A stretch of 64,000 nt of DNA from Carboxylicivirga sp. Its GTDB lineage: Bacteria; Bacteroidota; Bacteroidia; Bacteroidales; Marinilabiliaceae. Shown piece after piece: positions 9,118 to 19,307 of this stretch. The number at the start of each line of letters is the position of its first letter. Position 1 is the stretch's first letter. Made by a program: the position numbers and the translations under genes. The stretch lies in assembly GCA_025210475.1 (NCBI GenBank), contig JAOARW010000070.1, forward strand, positions 49,439 through 113,438, read 5' to 3'. The notes beneath the pieces are model-generated. The model saw only the letters and a program-made list of their open reading frames with translations, made no database searches and was not told where the DNA came from.

Positions 9118-9158
9118 AAAAAAGCTTGCAGATCAATGATGGTTTGCAAGCTTTTTTT
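9118..9158 (+). terminator. Rho-independent terminator
   Basis: The stem AAGCTTGCA / TGCAAGCTT is extended by A and T runs on either side, has a loop of about 14 bases, and ends in seven T. It isolates the decayed region from the locus that starts at 9246. Confidence 0.8.
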
Positions 9159-9186
9159 GTTTTAAATCTTTCATTGTATAAATTTG
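9156..9186 (+). promoter_or_regulatory. Bacteroidota-type promoter for the sigma factor gene
   Basis: A -33 TTTG (9156-9159) and a -7 box TAAATTTG (9179-9186, fits TAnnTTTG) are separated by 19 bases. This is the spacing known for the primary Bacteroidota sigma factor. Transcription would start about 50 bases ahead of the ATG at 9246. Confidence 0.55.
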
Positions 9187-9245
9187 CCCCTGTATATTAC
9201 TCTACAAAACCCGTGGGGCTTTTACTTTAAAAACACTAAGTAATA

Positions 9246-9827
9246 ATGATAGAATCGACAGAGAACTTCTCAGATCAATATGTTCTTCAGCAAATTGCTT
9301 TGGGAAAAGAAGAGGTGTTCGATTTTCTCTTTCGAAAGTATTACAGGCAAATGTGTTTTAAGTCGGAATTTTTAATTAAAGATCAAGATGCCGCACAGGA
9401 AATTGTACAGCTGTGTTTTATAAAGTTTTGGGAGAGAAGAAAAGAACTAACCGAAATTAAGGAGATATCTGGTTTTCTTTCTACCATGGTCCGAAATAAG
9501 TCTATTGATTATTTAAGGAAAGATAATTCAAAGAAAACGACTGTTGAGGACCTAAAGTATTCTGAACAGGAATACAGTCAGGATAACATGGCTTTTTCAA
9601 CTGAGTTGGAGGAGGTACTAATGGAGGCGATACTCCAATTACCACCGCGATGCAGAGAAGCCTTCGAATACAGCCGTTTCGAAGGCATGACCTATGCTCA
9701 GATTGCCAAAAAAATGAATATTTCTCAAAAGGCCGTTGAGGCATTAATGGCTCGTTCACTTAAAATTCTGCGCAGTGAACTGGTTGATTATTTACCACTT
9801 CTCATATTTCTTAATTCGCACATGTAG
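9246..9827 (+). CDS. ECF-type sigma factor (FecI-like) of the left SusCD module
   Basis: RNA polymerase sigma factor of 193 residues. Region 2 is visible at about residues 22-70 (FDFLFRKYYRQMC, AAQEIVQLCFIKFWERR) and region 4 at about 125-180 (LPPRCREAFEYSRFEGMTY, QIAKKMNISQKAVEALM). It is followed after 113 bases by its FecR-type anti-sigma factor and then by a SusC with an STN domain. In this known arrangement, substrate binding to the outer-membrane receptor releases the sigma factor through FecR. Its likely target is the susC promoter downstream. Confidence 0.9.
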   Translation: MIESTENFSDQYVLQQIALGKEEVFDFLFRKYYRQMCFKSEFLIKDQDAAQEIVQLCFIKFWERRKELTEIKEISGFLSTMVRNKSIDYLRKDNSKKTTVEDLKYSEQEYSQDNMAFSTELEEVLMEAILQLPPRCREAFEYSRFEGMTYAQIAKKMNISQKAVEALMARSLKILRSELVDYLPLLIFLNSHM

Positions 9828-9940
9828 AGCTTGATAGGGGGGGTGTTTGACGGGTTGATAAGAAAAATCAAAAAAAATCAAAAATCAATATAGGGTAAGG
9901 TGCTGCTTGAAACGTCATGTAGTTGAAAGCGGTAATCATC

Positions 9941-10972
9941 ATGAAGACAAATATAAATAGTCTTATAGCAAAGCACCTCTCAGGAACTATTGATGAGGCA
10001 GGCAAAAAGGAAATTGAAAAGTGGCAGTCGGCTAGTGAAGAGAATGCAAAGCTGATTGACCATTATCATAAGATTTGGGATAAGGCAAAGGAAATTAAGC
10101 CTGTAAATAATCAACAGGTTGAGGATGCATTGCTGTTAACCAAAAAACAGATATTTACTTCTAAACCAACGAAAAGGTATTTGGTATATTTTCGACAGGC
10201 AGTTGCCGTTTTAGTTATTGCGATTGGGTTAATGGCAATTTTTAAATCTTTTAACCGGGAAGCACAAAATGTTACTTCCCCAATATATAAAGAAGTGGTT
10301 GCCGGATATGGTATGAATACAAATTTAACACTGCCAGATGGAACCAATGTCAATCTCTTTCCCGGCAGTAAACTTTTATTTCCAATAAGCTTTGCTGAAG
10401 AGCTCAGAGAGGTTCGGTTGGAAGGTGAGGGATATTTTAAAGTGACTCATAACGAAAAAGTACCTTTTATCGTTAAAACTAATCAGATTAATATTAAGGT
10501 TTTAGGAACTGAGTTTAATGTTAGTGCTTATGAAGGTGATAAATATGTGGAAACTATTCTTGTCAATGGTAAAGTAGCCATAGAAAAGGAGATAGATGGA
10601 GAAAGTATAGAATTAAAGGTTCTTAAGCCGAATCAACGATCTCGCTATGATTTGTTAAGCGGTAAACTAATTGTTACAGAAGAAACGGATTTGGATAAGT
10701 TTGTCGCCTGGCATAAGGAACAATTAATATTTGATGGCGAAACGTGGCTCAATGTGACGAAAAGACTTGAACGATGGTACAATGTTAATATCATTTTGGA
10801 CAAGCAACTCGAAAATCAAAAAATAACAGGTGTGTTTAAAGGAGAGCCAATTGAGGAAGTTCTTCAATTAATGCAATTTACTTCACCTATTGAATATAAA
10901 ATAGAGCGTGAAAGTCGCACTGCAGGAGACGCCCCTGGGCAGAAAAAAATAATTATAAATCAAATAAACTAA
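9941..10972 (+). CDS. FecR-type anti-sigma factor
   Basis: Inner-membrane anti-sigma factor of 343 residues; the start is taken at ATG 9941 (a TTG six codons earlier is possible). It has a short cytoplasmic N-terminal part that would bind the sigma factor, one membrane span at about residues 78-97 (AVAVLVIAIGLMAIF), a periplasmic FecR domain (about 110-210, with NLTLPDGTNVNLFPGSKL and FIVKTNQINIKVLGTEFNV), and a C-terminal DUF4974-like domain (about 255-320, LIFDGETWLNVTKRLERWYN). The latter is the expected contact for the STN domain of the SusC encoded next. Confidence 0.9.
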   Translation: MKTNINSLIAKHLSGTIDEAGKKEIEKWQSASEENAKLIDHYHKIWDKAKEIKPVNNQQVEDALLLTKKQIFTSKPTKRYLVYFRQAVAVLVIAIGLMAIFKSFNREAQNVTSPIYKEVVAGYGMNTNLTLPDGTNVNLFPGSKLLFPISFAEELREVRLEGEGYFKVTHNEKVPFIVKTNQINIKVLGTEFNVSAYEGDKYVETILVNGKVAIEKEIDGESIELKVLKPNQRSRYDLLSGKLIVTEETDLDKFVAWHKEQLIFDGETWLNVTKRLERWYNVNIILDKQLENQKITGVFKGEPIEEVLQLMQFTSPIEYKIERESRTAGDAPGQKKIIINQIN

Positions 10973-11059
10973 AAATGTAAACGATGTAAAAGAAAAAGGA
11001 AAGTGCGCTAACACTTCCCTTTTAATTCTTACAGAACTCAAGTTGCACCGAGAGTTCTG

Positions 11060-14000
11060 ATGTTTAATAAAAATCAATTCAAATTTATGAAAAATTTTTC
11101 ATTATGGGATTGGAGGATAGTTAATTCTTCCAGTTCTCAAAAACTGTATCGTATTATGAAGCTAAGTGTATTCATGATGTTGATTGGAGTTCTGAATTTA
11201 TACGCAGGTTCAGTTCATTCGCAAGAGGCTAAAGTCTCTGTCAAACTCCGTGGTTCTATTAAGGAGGTATTAAAGGAGATAGAAAGAAATACCGAATATT
11301 CATTTTTATATAATGATGAGCAGGTTAATGTAGAGCAAGAAGTTGATCTTAACGTAAAAAACCAATCCGTAGCTGATGTACTTGATCAAATGTTTAACAA
11401 TTCAGAAGTTGTTTATCGGGTGGTTGATAATCGTATTATTTTAACAAAAACACAAAAAACGTTAAGCAATACAGCAGTTCAAAAGAATGTTACCATTACC
11501 GGTGTTGTAAGAGATGTCAGTGGAGAGCCATTGCCAGGGGTTAATGTTTACGAAAAAACGAATCCAACAAATGGTGTTATCACTGGTATTGATGGAAGTT
11601 ATCGCATTGAGCTAGCGGCCGATGATGTTACCTTATCGTTTTCTTTCATTGGTTTTACCACTCAGGAAATACTAGTAGCAGGTAGAAATGTTATTGATAT
11701 TACTCTTTTGGAAGATGCCATTAGCTTAGATGAAGTTGTTGCCATTGGTTATGGAGGCATGAAAAAGTCTGATTTAACAGGTTCCATTAATGAAGTTAAG
11801 ATGGATCAGCAGCGAGCATCAGTTAATAGTATGGCTGAAGAATTGCAGGCTAAAGTTCCTGGTATCACGGTAGTTAATCAAACGGGTGATCCAACCGCCG
11901 CGCCAAGAATCAGAATTAGAGGTATTGGCACCTTGAGTAATGAAGAACCACTGTGGGTGGTTGACGGAACAGTAACGGGAGCTCCGGCCAATATGAGCGA
12001 CATTGAGTCGATGACTATTTTAAAAGATGCTTCGGCAGCAGCTATATATGGTGCCAGAGCTGCAGCTGGTGTTATTATCGTTACCACTAAACAAGGAGAG
12101 AAGGGTAAGCCAAAGTTAAATATTGATATGAACTATGGCTTTAGTGTGAAGGATAAGGTATATAGTCCTTTAAATCAGGCTCAGATGGCTGATGTGTATA
12201 ATACCGCAACTGATAATGCAGGCGTTCCCAGGTTTGATGTTTTTGATCCTGCGCAAAATCCTGATGCCCGAATTACCCGTACCAACTGGATGGATGAAAT
12301 ATTCAGAACAGGAACGACTAAGAAGGTAAATGCCAATATTAGCGGTGCGAACGATCACAGTACCTACTACGTTTCTGCCAGCTACGATGAAAACCAGGGT
12401 ATTCTTATAAATACTTTTAAAAAGGCTTTTGGCTTTCGAATTAACACTTCTCACAAATTGTCAAAAAAGCTTAAAGTAGGACAAAACCTGTCTATAACCA
12501 GTGGGAAAGGCAGAGGAGCCAATACCAATCATGAGTATGAAGGGATTATCAGTACAGCCCTGGCATATCCTCCATCAGCTACTGTTTGGTACGATAAGGA
12601 AAATGGCATTTATGGCGGTACAACAGAGCCTGGGTCAAAATGGACTGGTAGCTATGGAGATTTATTCAACCCGGTTGCCAAGCAAATGAAGAACGATTAT
12701 AACCAGGAGAATTTGAGAGTTGCTGGTAATGCCTATCTGGAATTTGATATTCTTGACGGATTGCAGTTTCGATCAAACTATGGTATTAATTATTACACCA
12801 ATTGGGACAAGGCATTTGATAAAAAAATGCTTGAACCAGGCAGGGTTAAAGAGGAAAATAGGTTAAGCTATAGCAGTGGAATAAACAAGAGTTGGGTTGC
12901 TGAGCAAACTTTAACCTATAAGAAAAAGATAAATGAGGTTCATGACTTTTCGATCATGGCAGGTTATACTGCGCAAAAAAATGAATGGAAAGGTTTTGGT
13001 GCCGCGGCGAAGAACTTTGATCTGGAAGACGAAAACTACCAGATGTTTGTTAATGCCAATGACTTTTCAGAGCGTCCGTCGGATGGTCAATCAGGCAACA
13101 CTTTGGTGTCGATGCTAAGTCGTTTTACATACAGTTATAAAGGTAAGTATTTGTTAACGGCCAATGTGCGTAGAGATGGTTCAAGCAAGTTGGAGAAAGA
13201 TTATCGTTATGGTACTTATCCGGCAGGTTCTGTTGCCTGGCGATTGTCTGAAGAATCATTTATGGAAGGTGCAGAGTGGCTCGATAATTTGAAATTAAGA
13301 GCTAGTTCGGGTAAGATTGGTAACTTAGGTTCATTAGGCGATCATGTTGGTAGTTTGCCATTAAGCGGTACCAATGCTTTACTTGGCTTACCAACCCAGT
13401 TAAATCCTGGTTATTTTATATCGGGTTTGATAAATCCTTATGTGACATGGGAAGTAACAATACAAAATAACTTCGGTATCGACGCCACTATGTTTAATGG
13501 TGCGTTAAATGTTACGGCCGATTATTTTATGAAGGAAACAGAGGATATGTTAATGGGAGTGCCTTTGTCAAGTTTAACAGGTGCATCTGGTTCGATGATG
13601 CAAAATGCCGGAGAGGTTAAAAACTCTGGATTTGAACTGGCCATTAACTACAATAATAACTGGAATGAATTACAATACAGCTTTAATGTTGGTTTAAGCC
13701 ACATCAAAAATGAAGTAGTATCCCTGGGAAGTGTAGAAGAGGTTTGGCATGGTGATAATTTCAGAACGTCATTGCAGCCATTTAAAACAACTGTTGGCGA
13801 GGCTCTGTACTCAATGTATGTGCATAAGGTTGAAGGTATATTCCAGACACCAGAAGAGGTTGCCGCCCATGCAAAAGATGGTGTTTTAATTCAACCACAT
13901 GCGAAACCAGGTGATTTTAAGTTCGCTGATTTAGATGGTGATGGTGATTTGGATGAAGATGATAAGTATGCAGCCGGTGATGCTTTCCCTGATTTGACTT

Positions 14001-14470
14001 ATAATTTCAACGTAAATCTGCAATACAGAAACTGGGACTTTGGCCTGGATATTCAAGGTGTATCAGGAGTTGAGATTTTCAATGGTATGAAATACAACAA
14101 ATTGAAACCTCAGCAAGGTTTCAACTTAGATAAAGAAGTGCTGAACTCATGGTCGCCTTCAAACCGTGGCTCCAAGAATCCACAAATCAGTATGGCCGAC
14201 GAGAACAATAACTTTGGAACAACATCGGATTGGTATGTTGAAGATGGTTCATACATGCGCATTAAAAACGTGATGCTTGGATATACCTTACCAAAGAGTA
14301 TTACAGATAAGTTAAAAATTGGCAATGCTCGTTTATATGCAACTGCTAAAAACCTGGCAACGTTTACTGATTACTCAGGGCTAGATCCGGAAATCGGAGG
14401 AATTGGTTTGGACAAAGGTCAATATCCACTGGCTAAAACATTTATTTTTGGGTTAAACGTGAACTTTTAA
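11060..14470 (+). CDS. SusC-like TonB-dependent transporter with STN domain (left module)
   Basis: Outer-membrane glycan importer of 1,136 residues. In order: signal region (about 32-55, MKLSVFMMLIGVLNLYAGS), STN signalling domain (about 58-125, GSIKEVLKEIERNTEYSFLY), carboxypeptidase-regulatory-like beta domain (about 140-222, TGVVRDVSGEPLPGVNVYEK), TonB box and plug (LDEVVAIGYGGMKKSDLTGS, then VPGITVVNQTGDP and LKDASAAAIYGARAA), then a 22-strand barrel ending in FGLNVNF. The STN domain ties it to the FecR/sigma pair upstream. susD follows after 6 bases. The start could also be ATG 11087. Confidence 0.93.
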   Translation: MFNKNQFKFMKNFSLWDWRIVNSSSSQKLYRIMKLSVFMMLIGVLNLYAGSVHSQEAKVSVKLRGSIKEVLKEIERNTEYSFLYNDEQVNVEQEVDLNVKNQSVADVLDQMFNNSEVVYRVVDNRIILTKTQKTLSNTAVQKNVTITGVVRDVSGEPLPGVNVYEKTNPTNGVITGIDGSYRIELAADDVTLSFSFIGFTTQEILVAGRNVIDITLLEDAISLDEVVAIGYGGMKKSDLTGSINEVKMDQQRASVNSMAEELQAKVPGITVVNQTGDPTAAPRIRIRGIGTLSNEEPLWVVDGTVTGAPANMSDIESMTILKDASAAAIYGARAAAGVIIVTTKQGEKGKPKLNIDMNYGFSVKDKVYSPLNQAQMADVYNTATDNAGVPRFDVFDPAQNPDARITRTNWMDEIFRTGTTKKVNANISGANDHSTYYVSASYDENQGILINTFKKAFGFRINTSHKLSKKLKVGQNLSITSGKGRGANTNHEYEGIISTALAYPPSATVWYDKENGIYGGTTEPGSKWTGSYGDLFNPVAKQMKNDYNQENLRVAGNAYLEFDILDGLQFRSNYGINYYTNWDKAFDKKMLEPGRVKEENRLSYSSGINKSWVAEQTLTYKKKINEVHDFSIMAGYTAQKNEWKGFGAAAKNFDLEDENYQMFVNANDFSERPSDGQSGNTLVSMLSRFTYSYKGKYLLTANVRRDGSSKLEKDYRYGTYPAGSVAWRLSEESFMEGAEWLDNLKLRASSGKIGNLGSLGDHVGSLPLSGTNALLGLPTQLNPGYFISGLINPYVTWEVTIQNNFGIDATMFNGALNVTADYFMKETEDMLMGVPLSSLTGASGSMMQNAGEVKNSGFELAINYNNNWNELQYSFNVGLSHIKNEVVSLGSVEEVWHGDNFRTSLQPFKTTVGEALYSMYVHKVEGIFQTPEEVAAHAKDGVLIQPHAKPGDFKFADLDGDGDLDEDDKYAAGDAFPDLTYNFNVNLQYRNWDFGLDIQGVSGVEIFNGMKYNKLKPQQGFNLDKEVLNSWSPSNRGSKNPQISMADENNNFGTTSDWYVEDGSYMRIKNVMLGYTLPKSITDKLKIGNARLYATAKNLATFTDYSGLDPEIGGIGLDKGQYPLAKTFIFGLNVNF

Positions 14471-14476
14471 ACGAAG

Positions 14477-16006
14477 ATGATGATGAAAAATATAAAATCT
14501 ATATTACTGATATTAACTGTTGCTTTGCTAAGTTCATGTAGCGATAGTTTCCTTGAGGTGGATCCTTATGGAGCACCTTCTACAACAACATTCTGGAAAA
14601 CAGAATCGGATGCTTTAAAAGCCACCAACGCATTATATGGTGAATTTATTCAATGGCAATTTTATAGCCGTGAGTATTATTGCTTTATCAATGCCGGTGA
14701 CGATATGGTTACCGGTCGGGTAAAATCTACTTACGATAATATTAAGAATTTTATCTGTACAGGTAATGAGTGGCAAACAAGCAATTATTGGGAAAAGCAT
14801 TTTCAGATCATGAAACGATGCAATGACGTGATTGAACATGTTCCATCAATGAATATCGATGAAAAAGTAAAGCAAAATTGTCTGGGACAGGCATATTTTA
14901 TTCATGCCGTTATGCATTTAGAATTGGCTCAAAAATATGGTGATCATCGTGCAGGTATTAACATTATGGATCGTGAAGATCGCACTAACAAAGATCTTCC
15001 TCGACCAGAGAATGTAAGTGTAAATTACGAGTACATTATAAAAGACTTGGAGAAAGCGGCCGAGTACTTGCCTTATTTCGATGAATTATCAGCCGAAGAC
15101 TATGGTCGTGCGCATAAAGTTGCAGCATGGGCATATATAGCAAAGGCCTGTATATTTAATGCGCAATACGACGAATCCTACTGGGCAAAGGCGGAAGCAG
15201 CGGCCGATTTGGTTATTACAAAAGGTAAACGCAAACTGGAAGATAATTTCGCTGATGCTTTCAGAGTAGAGAACAATGTTGGTTCGGAGTACGTGTGGTC
15301 GATACCAAGTGATATCATACACGGAAGTAACTTGCCTGCGGTTGTTTGGGAAAACAAAGGATGGGGTCAATACAATGGTTGGGGTTATTTCCACCCAACT
15401 CATGAGTTGTATGCCGAATTCGAAGATGGCGACGAGCGTCGAGAATGGACAGTTATTAAGGATGGTGATAAATTCACTTATTTTGGTGATACAGAGTTTG
15501 TTTATGATGTTTCTGTTTCAAATACAGTAAGTGGTTATATGCTTGGTAAGTGGCGAGATGTGTTTGAAGATGCCGATGCCATAGGTAAAACATTAAATCC
15601 TGATCCGGGTCGTATTACCAGTACTTTATGGACACAGATTATTCGGTATGCCGAAGTTATCCTTTGGAAAGCCGAAGCGAAGTTAATGCAAGGAGAGAAT
15701 GCCGATACTGAAATTAACATGATTCGTGAGCGTGCAGGATTAGCTAAGAAAAGTAACTGCACAATGGCTGATTTAAAACACGAAAGACGATGTGAATTGG
15801 CATTTGAGTGGAATGATAGACACTTCGACCTGGTGCGCTGGGGTGATGCCGACAAAACATATGAAAAACCTTTGCATGCTGCAGATGGTTCTGAAATATG
15901 GCCGGCAAGACCACAGTTCGACCCTGCCATTCATCACGTATGGCCAATACCTCCATATCAGGTGTCAATAAGTGACGGGTTTATTACACAAAACGAAGGT
16001 TGGTAA
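14477..16006 (+). CDS. SusD-like surface glycan-binding lipoprotein (left module)
   Basis: Lipoprotein lid of the SusC channel, 509 residues. The lipobox is LLSSC (Cys about 21) followed by SDSFLEVDPYG. TPR-like helices include NALYGEF, QAYFIHAVMHLELAQKYGD and AAWAYIAKACIFNAQYDE; the C-terminal RagB/SusD signature is visible as ERRCELAFEWNDRHFDLVRWG and HVWPIPPYQVSISDG. It is translated 6 bases after susC. No SusE/F-like second binding protein follows; the next gene is an alkaline phosphatase 102 bases away, with a hairpin in the gap. Confidence 0.93.
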   Translation: MMMKNIKSILLILTVALLSSCSDSFLEVDPYGAPSTTTFWKTESDALKATNALYGEFIQWQFYSREYYCFINAGDDMVTGRVKSTYDNIKNFICTGNEWQTSNYWEKHFQIMKRCNDVIEHVPSMNIDEKVKQNCLGQAYFIHAVMHLELAQKYGDHRAGINIMDREDRTNKDLPRPENVSVNYEYIIKDLEKAAEYLPYFDELSAEDYGRAHKVAAWAYIAKACIFNAQYDESYWAKAEAAADLVITKGKRKLEDNFADAFRVENNVGSEYVWSIPSDIIHGSNLPAVVWENKGWGQYNGWGYFHPTHELYAEFEDGDERREWTVIKDGDKFTYFGDTEFVYDVSVSNTVSGYMLGKWRDVFEDADAIGKTLNPDPGRITSTLWTQIIRYAEVILWKAEAKLMQGENADTEINMIRERAGLAKKSNCTMADLKHERRCELAFEWNDRHFDLVRWGDADKTYEKPLHAADGSEIWPARPQFDPAIHHVWPIPPYQVSISDGFITQNEGW

Positions 16007-16028
16007 TCAAATTATATTAACGGAATCG

Positions 16029-16052
16029 GGCTCATTGATATGTCAATGGGCC
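16029..16052 (+). other. Hairpin between susD and the phosphatase gene
   Basis: Stem GGCTCATTGA / TCAATGGGCC (10 bp with one G-U) and a TATG loop, 22 bases after the susD stop. There is no T run. It may be a processing or attenuation site that sets a lower level for downstream enzymes than for SusCD, as is common in such operons (inference). Confidence 0.5.
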
Positions 16053-16108
16053 TGTTCTGTATTTGGTTAATAGATTATTTATATAAGAAACTACAGAAGA
16101 TTTTTACG

Positions 16109-17224
16109 ATGAAGAAAATAATTAGCTTAGTTATACTGACTGTAAGCTTATGGTCTTGTTTTCGTTCTCCGGATGAGACTCAAAAAGAAGATATAAAACC
16201 ACTTAATGTGATTCTATTAATTGGTGACGGTATGGGACTTTCTCAACTATCATCAGCTTATTATTTTGGAGAACAAGAACCTAACTTTTCGAAATTTAAG
16301 GATATTGGTTTCATTAATACTTCCTGCACAAATACAAGAATTACTGACTCAGCAGCAGGAGCAACGGCTTTTGCAACCGGTAATCGCAGTTATAAGGGAG
16401 CAATTAGTGTATCGCCTCAGGATACTTCATCGATGACTAATATTATAGAAACATTATCACTTTTGGGTTATAAAACCGGATTGGTCGCTACATACTCTGT
16501 TACACATGCCACACCGGCCGCATTTTATGCACATGTTGATTCCAGAGACAAACAAGAAGACATTGCGATGCAGTTAGTCACATCAGAGGTTGATTTTTTT
16601 GCAAGTAGTGGTTTGCCATATTTCAATGCGAGAGAGGATAATAAGGACTTAATTCCTTTGTTGGAGCAGAATGGTTTTGAAATGGAAACACAGAGATTGG
16701 ACGCCAAAGAATTCAATGTCAAGAAGAAATATGGTTATCTGATGCCACCAATAAGTATGCCGGCGAAAGTGGATGGGCGCGATGATTTTCTGCCAGATGC
16801 AACAAAAATGGCAATTGATTATTTATCGAGAAACAAAGATGGATTCTTTTTAATGGTGGAAGGTTCACAGATTGATGGGGCCGGGCATAAAAACAATTCA
16901 GAAATGTTGATTCAGGAAGTGCTTGATTTTGATAAAGCAGTTGGCATGGCCTTTGATTTTGCCGAAAAGAACGGGAATACCCTTGTTATTGTAACAGCTG
17001 ATCACGAAACAGGCGGTTTTACATTAGGAGCAGAAAACGGAACAAGTGATGACTATGATTCGCATGATTATGCTGTAATCGAACCAAGTTTTGCTACCTA
17101 CGGACACTCAGCTACTCTTATACCGGTTTTTGCATTCGGACCAGGTTCTGATATTTTCAGAGGGGTATACAATAACAATGAAATTTTCCACAAAATGCTG
17201 AAAGCACGTGAATTGAATAAATAA
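16109..17224 (+). CDS. Alkaline phosphatase lipoprotein
   Basis: Predicted periplasmic or surface phosphomonoesterase of 371 residues. The ATG at 16109 is chosen because it starts a lipoprotein signal ending in LWSC; an upstream frame from 16040 adds 23 unlikely residues. The family motifs are all present: metal ligand LIGDGMG, nucleophile Ser81 in ITDSAAGATAFATG, MVEGSQIDGAGH, TADHETGG and YGHSATLIPVFAFGPG. It is complete compared with bacterial alkaline phosphatases. It lies between susD and a GH151-like gene (9 bases), so it probably removes phosphate from the imported glycan or a lipid-linked part of it rather than serving general phosphate supply. Confidence 0.9.
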   Translation: MKKIISLVILTVSLWSCFRSPDETQKEDIKPLNVILLIGDGMGLSQLSSAYYFGEQEPNFSKFKDIGFINTSCTNTRITDSAAGATAFATGNRSYKGAISVSPQDTSSMTNIIETLSLLGYKTGLVATYSVTHATPAAFYAHVDSRDKQEDIAMQLVTSEVDFFASSGLPYFNAREDNKDLIPLLEQNGFEMETQRLDAKEFNVKKKYGYLMPPISMPAKVDGRDDFLPDATKMAIDYLSRNKDGFFLMVEGSQIDGAGHKNNSEMLIQEVLDFDKAVGMAFDFAEKNGNTLVIVTADHETGGFTLGAENGTSDDYDSHDYAVIEPSFATYGHSATLIPVFAFGPGSDIFRGVYNNNEIFHKMLKARELNK

Positions 17225-17233
17225 ACCACAGTT

Positions 17234-19288
17234 ATGAAAAAATTAATGGTAATCCTCAGTTTTGTGTTTGTGTTTGTTTTTCAACAGAACGCGCAAGTAA
17301 CTGAAGGAACACGACAGATTCATCTTGATTTCCATACTTCAGAACACATTGCTAACATTGGAGCTAAGTTCGATAAGAAACAATTTCAGGAAGCATTGAT
17401 TGCAGGGCATGTTAATTCGATTAATGTATTTGCCAAAGGTCATCATGGCTGGTGTTATTATCCATCTAAAGCAGGAAAGATGCATCCGAATCTTCAATTT
17501 GATTTGCTGAAAGAACAAATTGAAGCCTGCCATGAAATAGGGGTGAGTGTACAAGCTTACATTACAGTTGGTTGGTCGGTTAACGATGCGAAAGAGCATC
17601 CTGAATGGAGATGCCTGAATCAAGATGGAGAAGCTTTTTCCCATAATGGACGGGTGTTATCTGAATTTGATACTTCGAAAGGACTGCCATTTACCTGGTG
17701 GGAATTACTTTCTCCAGAAGGAGGCTATCTCGATTTAATTGTTGCTCAAACCGAAGAGATTTGTAAAAATTATGATTTGGATGGCATATGGTACGATATT
17801 ATCCCAATAGAGTACATTAATTACAGTCCGGGTAGTTTGGCCGATATGAAAGCCCATGGCATTGATGTTAATAATGAAGAAGCAGCTAATGCTTATCATG
17901 TTGAAAAGATGAAAGTGTTTTTTGAGAAGACCACAGATGCGGTAAAGAAGTATTTGCCTGATGCATCGTTGTTTTACAACTGGACAACCACAATGAATTA
18001 CAAGAATGCCATTAATTACGATTTGTATAAATATAATACCAAGCAGGATTTGGAAGATTTGCCAACCACATGGGATGGTTATGATGTTTTTCCAATGCGG
18101 GCTAAGTTTTTTGAAAATACGGGTCAGCCAATTGTGGCAATGAGTGGTAAATTTCATACTGCCTGGGGAGAGTTTGGTGGATTTAAGCACAAGGATGCCC
18201 TTTTGTATGAAACAGCATCGATGATGGCATTTGGTGCAAGAGCTAATATTGGCGATCAGTTACATCCATCGGGTCTGATGGAAATGGAAACCTATAAAAA
18301 CATTGGCTATGCGTTTGAGTATCTGGAAAATATTGAGGCTTATGCGCTTGATGGTAAGGATGTCGCTAATTTGGGTGTATGGCTGTCATTAAGCAAAGAG
18401 AATGATGAAGGAACTGTAAAAATGCTTCTCGAGAATCAAATTGATTTTCTTGTGGTCAATAACCTGGATGATTGGAGTAATATTGAAACAATCGTGATTA
18501 ATGGAGCAGCAAAACTAAAAGTGGCTGACCAAAATCGGGTGACTAAATTTCTTAAAAGGGGAGGAAAACTTCTGGTAATGGGAAATGGAATCTTGGATAA
18601 GCAGAAAGGTCAATTTCAGTTTGACTTAGGAGTTAAATATAAGGGAGCAGCTGAGTATGACATCGATTTTACTTTGGTAAATGATGAATTGGCAGATAAT
18701 CTTCCAAAATCGTCATTTCTGAATTATGCTGCAGCCACCCGTGTTGAAGCCATAGCTGGATCAGAGGTGTTGGCAAAAATACGCGAGCCATATTTTAGCA
18801 GAACTCTGGAACACTTCACCTCCCATCGTAATACTCCTTATAAGCTAGAAGATGCAAAACACCCTGCAGTGGTAAAAAACAACAATACAATCTACATTGC
18901 TCACGATCTGGGGAAACAGTATTTTGAAACAGGCGCAAGGGTGCATCGCGATTTATTTTATAACGCGCTTCAAATCATTCATCCAAAATCGATGCTTGAG
19001 GTTGATTTACCGAGTGCAGCACGGGTTAATTTAATGCATCAGCCCGACAAAAAGCGATATGTGGCTCATCTTTTATATGCCACACCAATGAAAAGAGGGG
19101 AAGCTGAAATTATTGAAGATCTTATCCCGCTTTACGAGCTTAAAACGAAAATAAGGATTCCGGAAAAAATCACTAAAGTATACACCATTCCGAATCGTAA
19201 AGAACTTTTATATAAAGAGACAAAGGATGGCGTTGAAGTAACTGTACCTAAGCTAAAATGTCATCAGGCAGTTGTTTTTGAATATTAA
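17234..19288 (+). CDS. GH151-like (GHL6 domain) putative alpha-L-fucosidase
   Basis: Exported glycoside hydrolase of 684 residues with a Sec signal (about 1-19). The N-terminal region carries TRQIHLDFHTSEHI, VNSINVFAKGHHGWCYYP and LLKEQIEACHEIGV, followed by YDLDGIWYDI, LPTTWDGYDVFPMRAK and MSGKFHTAWGEFGGFK, the pattern of the GHL6 TIM-barrel domain. A beta-galactosidase-trimerisation-like domain follows (about 385-480, FLVVNNLDDWSNIE, RGGKLLVMG). I recall this architecture from GH151 alpha-L-fucosidases; the assignment is by memory of family patterns. A paralogue of the same layout lies at 25596-27641. Candidate catalytic acids are in the WYDI and GEFGGF blocks. Confidence 0.65.
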   Translation: MKKLMVILSFVFVFVFQQNAQVTEGTRQIHLDFHTSEHIANIGAKFDKKQFQEALIAGHVNSINVFAKGHHGWCYYPSKAGKMHPNLQFDLLKEQIEACHEIGVSVQAYITVGWSVNDAKEHPEWRCLNQDGEAFSHNGRVLSEFDTSKGLPFTWWELLSPEGGYLDLIVAQTEEICKNYDLDGIWYDIIPIEYINYSPGSLADMKAHGIDVNNEEAANAYHVEKMKVFFEKTTDAVKKYLPDASLFYNWTTTMNYKNAINYDLYKYNTKQDLEDLPTTWDGYDVFPMRAKFFENTGQPIVAMSGKFHTAWGEFGGFKHKDALLYETASMMAFGARANIGDQLHPSGLMEMETYKNIGYAFEYLENIEAYALDGKDVANLGVWLSLSKENDEGTVKMLLENQIDFLVVNNLDDWSNIETIVINGAAKLKVADQNRVTKFLKRGGKLLVMGNGILDKQKGQFQFDLGVKYKGAAEYDIDFTLVNDELADNLPKSSFLNYAAATRVEAIAGSEVLAKIREPYFSRTLEHFTSHRNTPYKLEDAKHPAVVKNNNTIYIAHDLGKQYFETGARVHRDLFYNALQIIHPKSMLEVDLPSAARVNLMHQPDKKRYVAHLLYATPMKRGEAEIIEDLIPLYELKTKIRIPEKITKVYTIPNRKELLYKETKDGVEVTVPKLKCHQAVVFEY

Positions 19289-19307
19289 TATCCATCAAAT
19301 AAATAGA

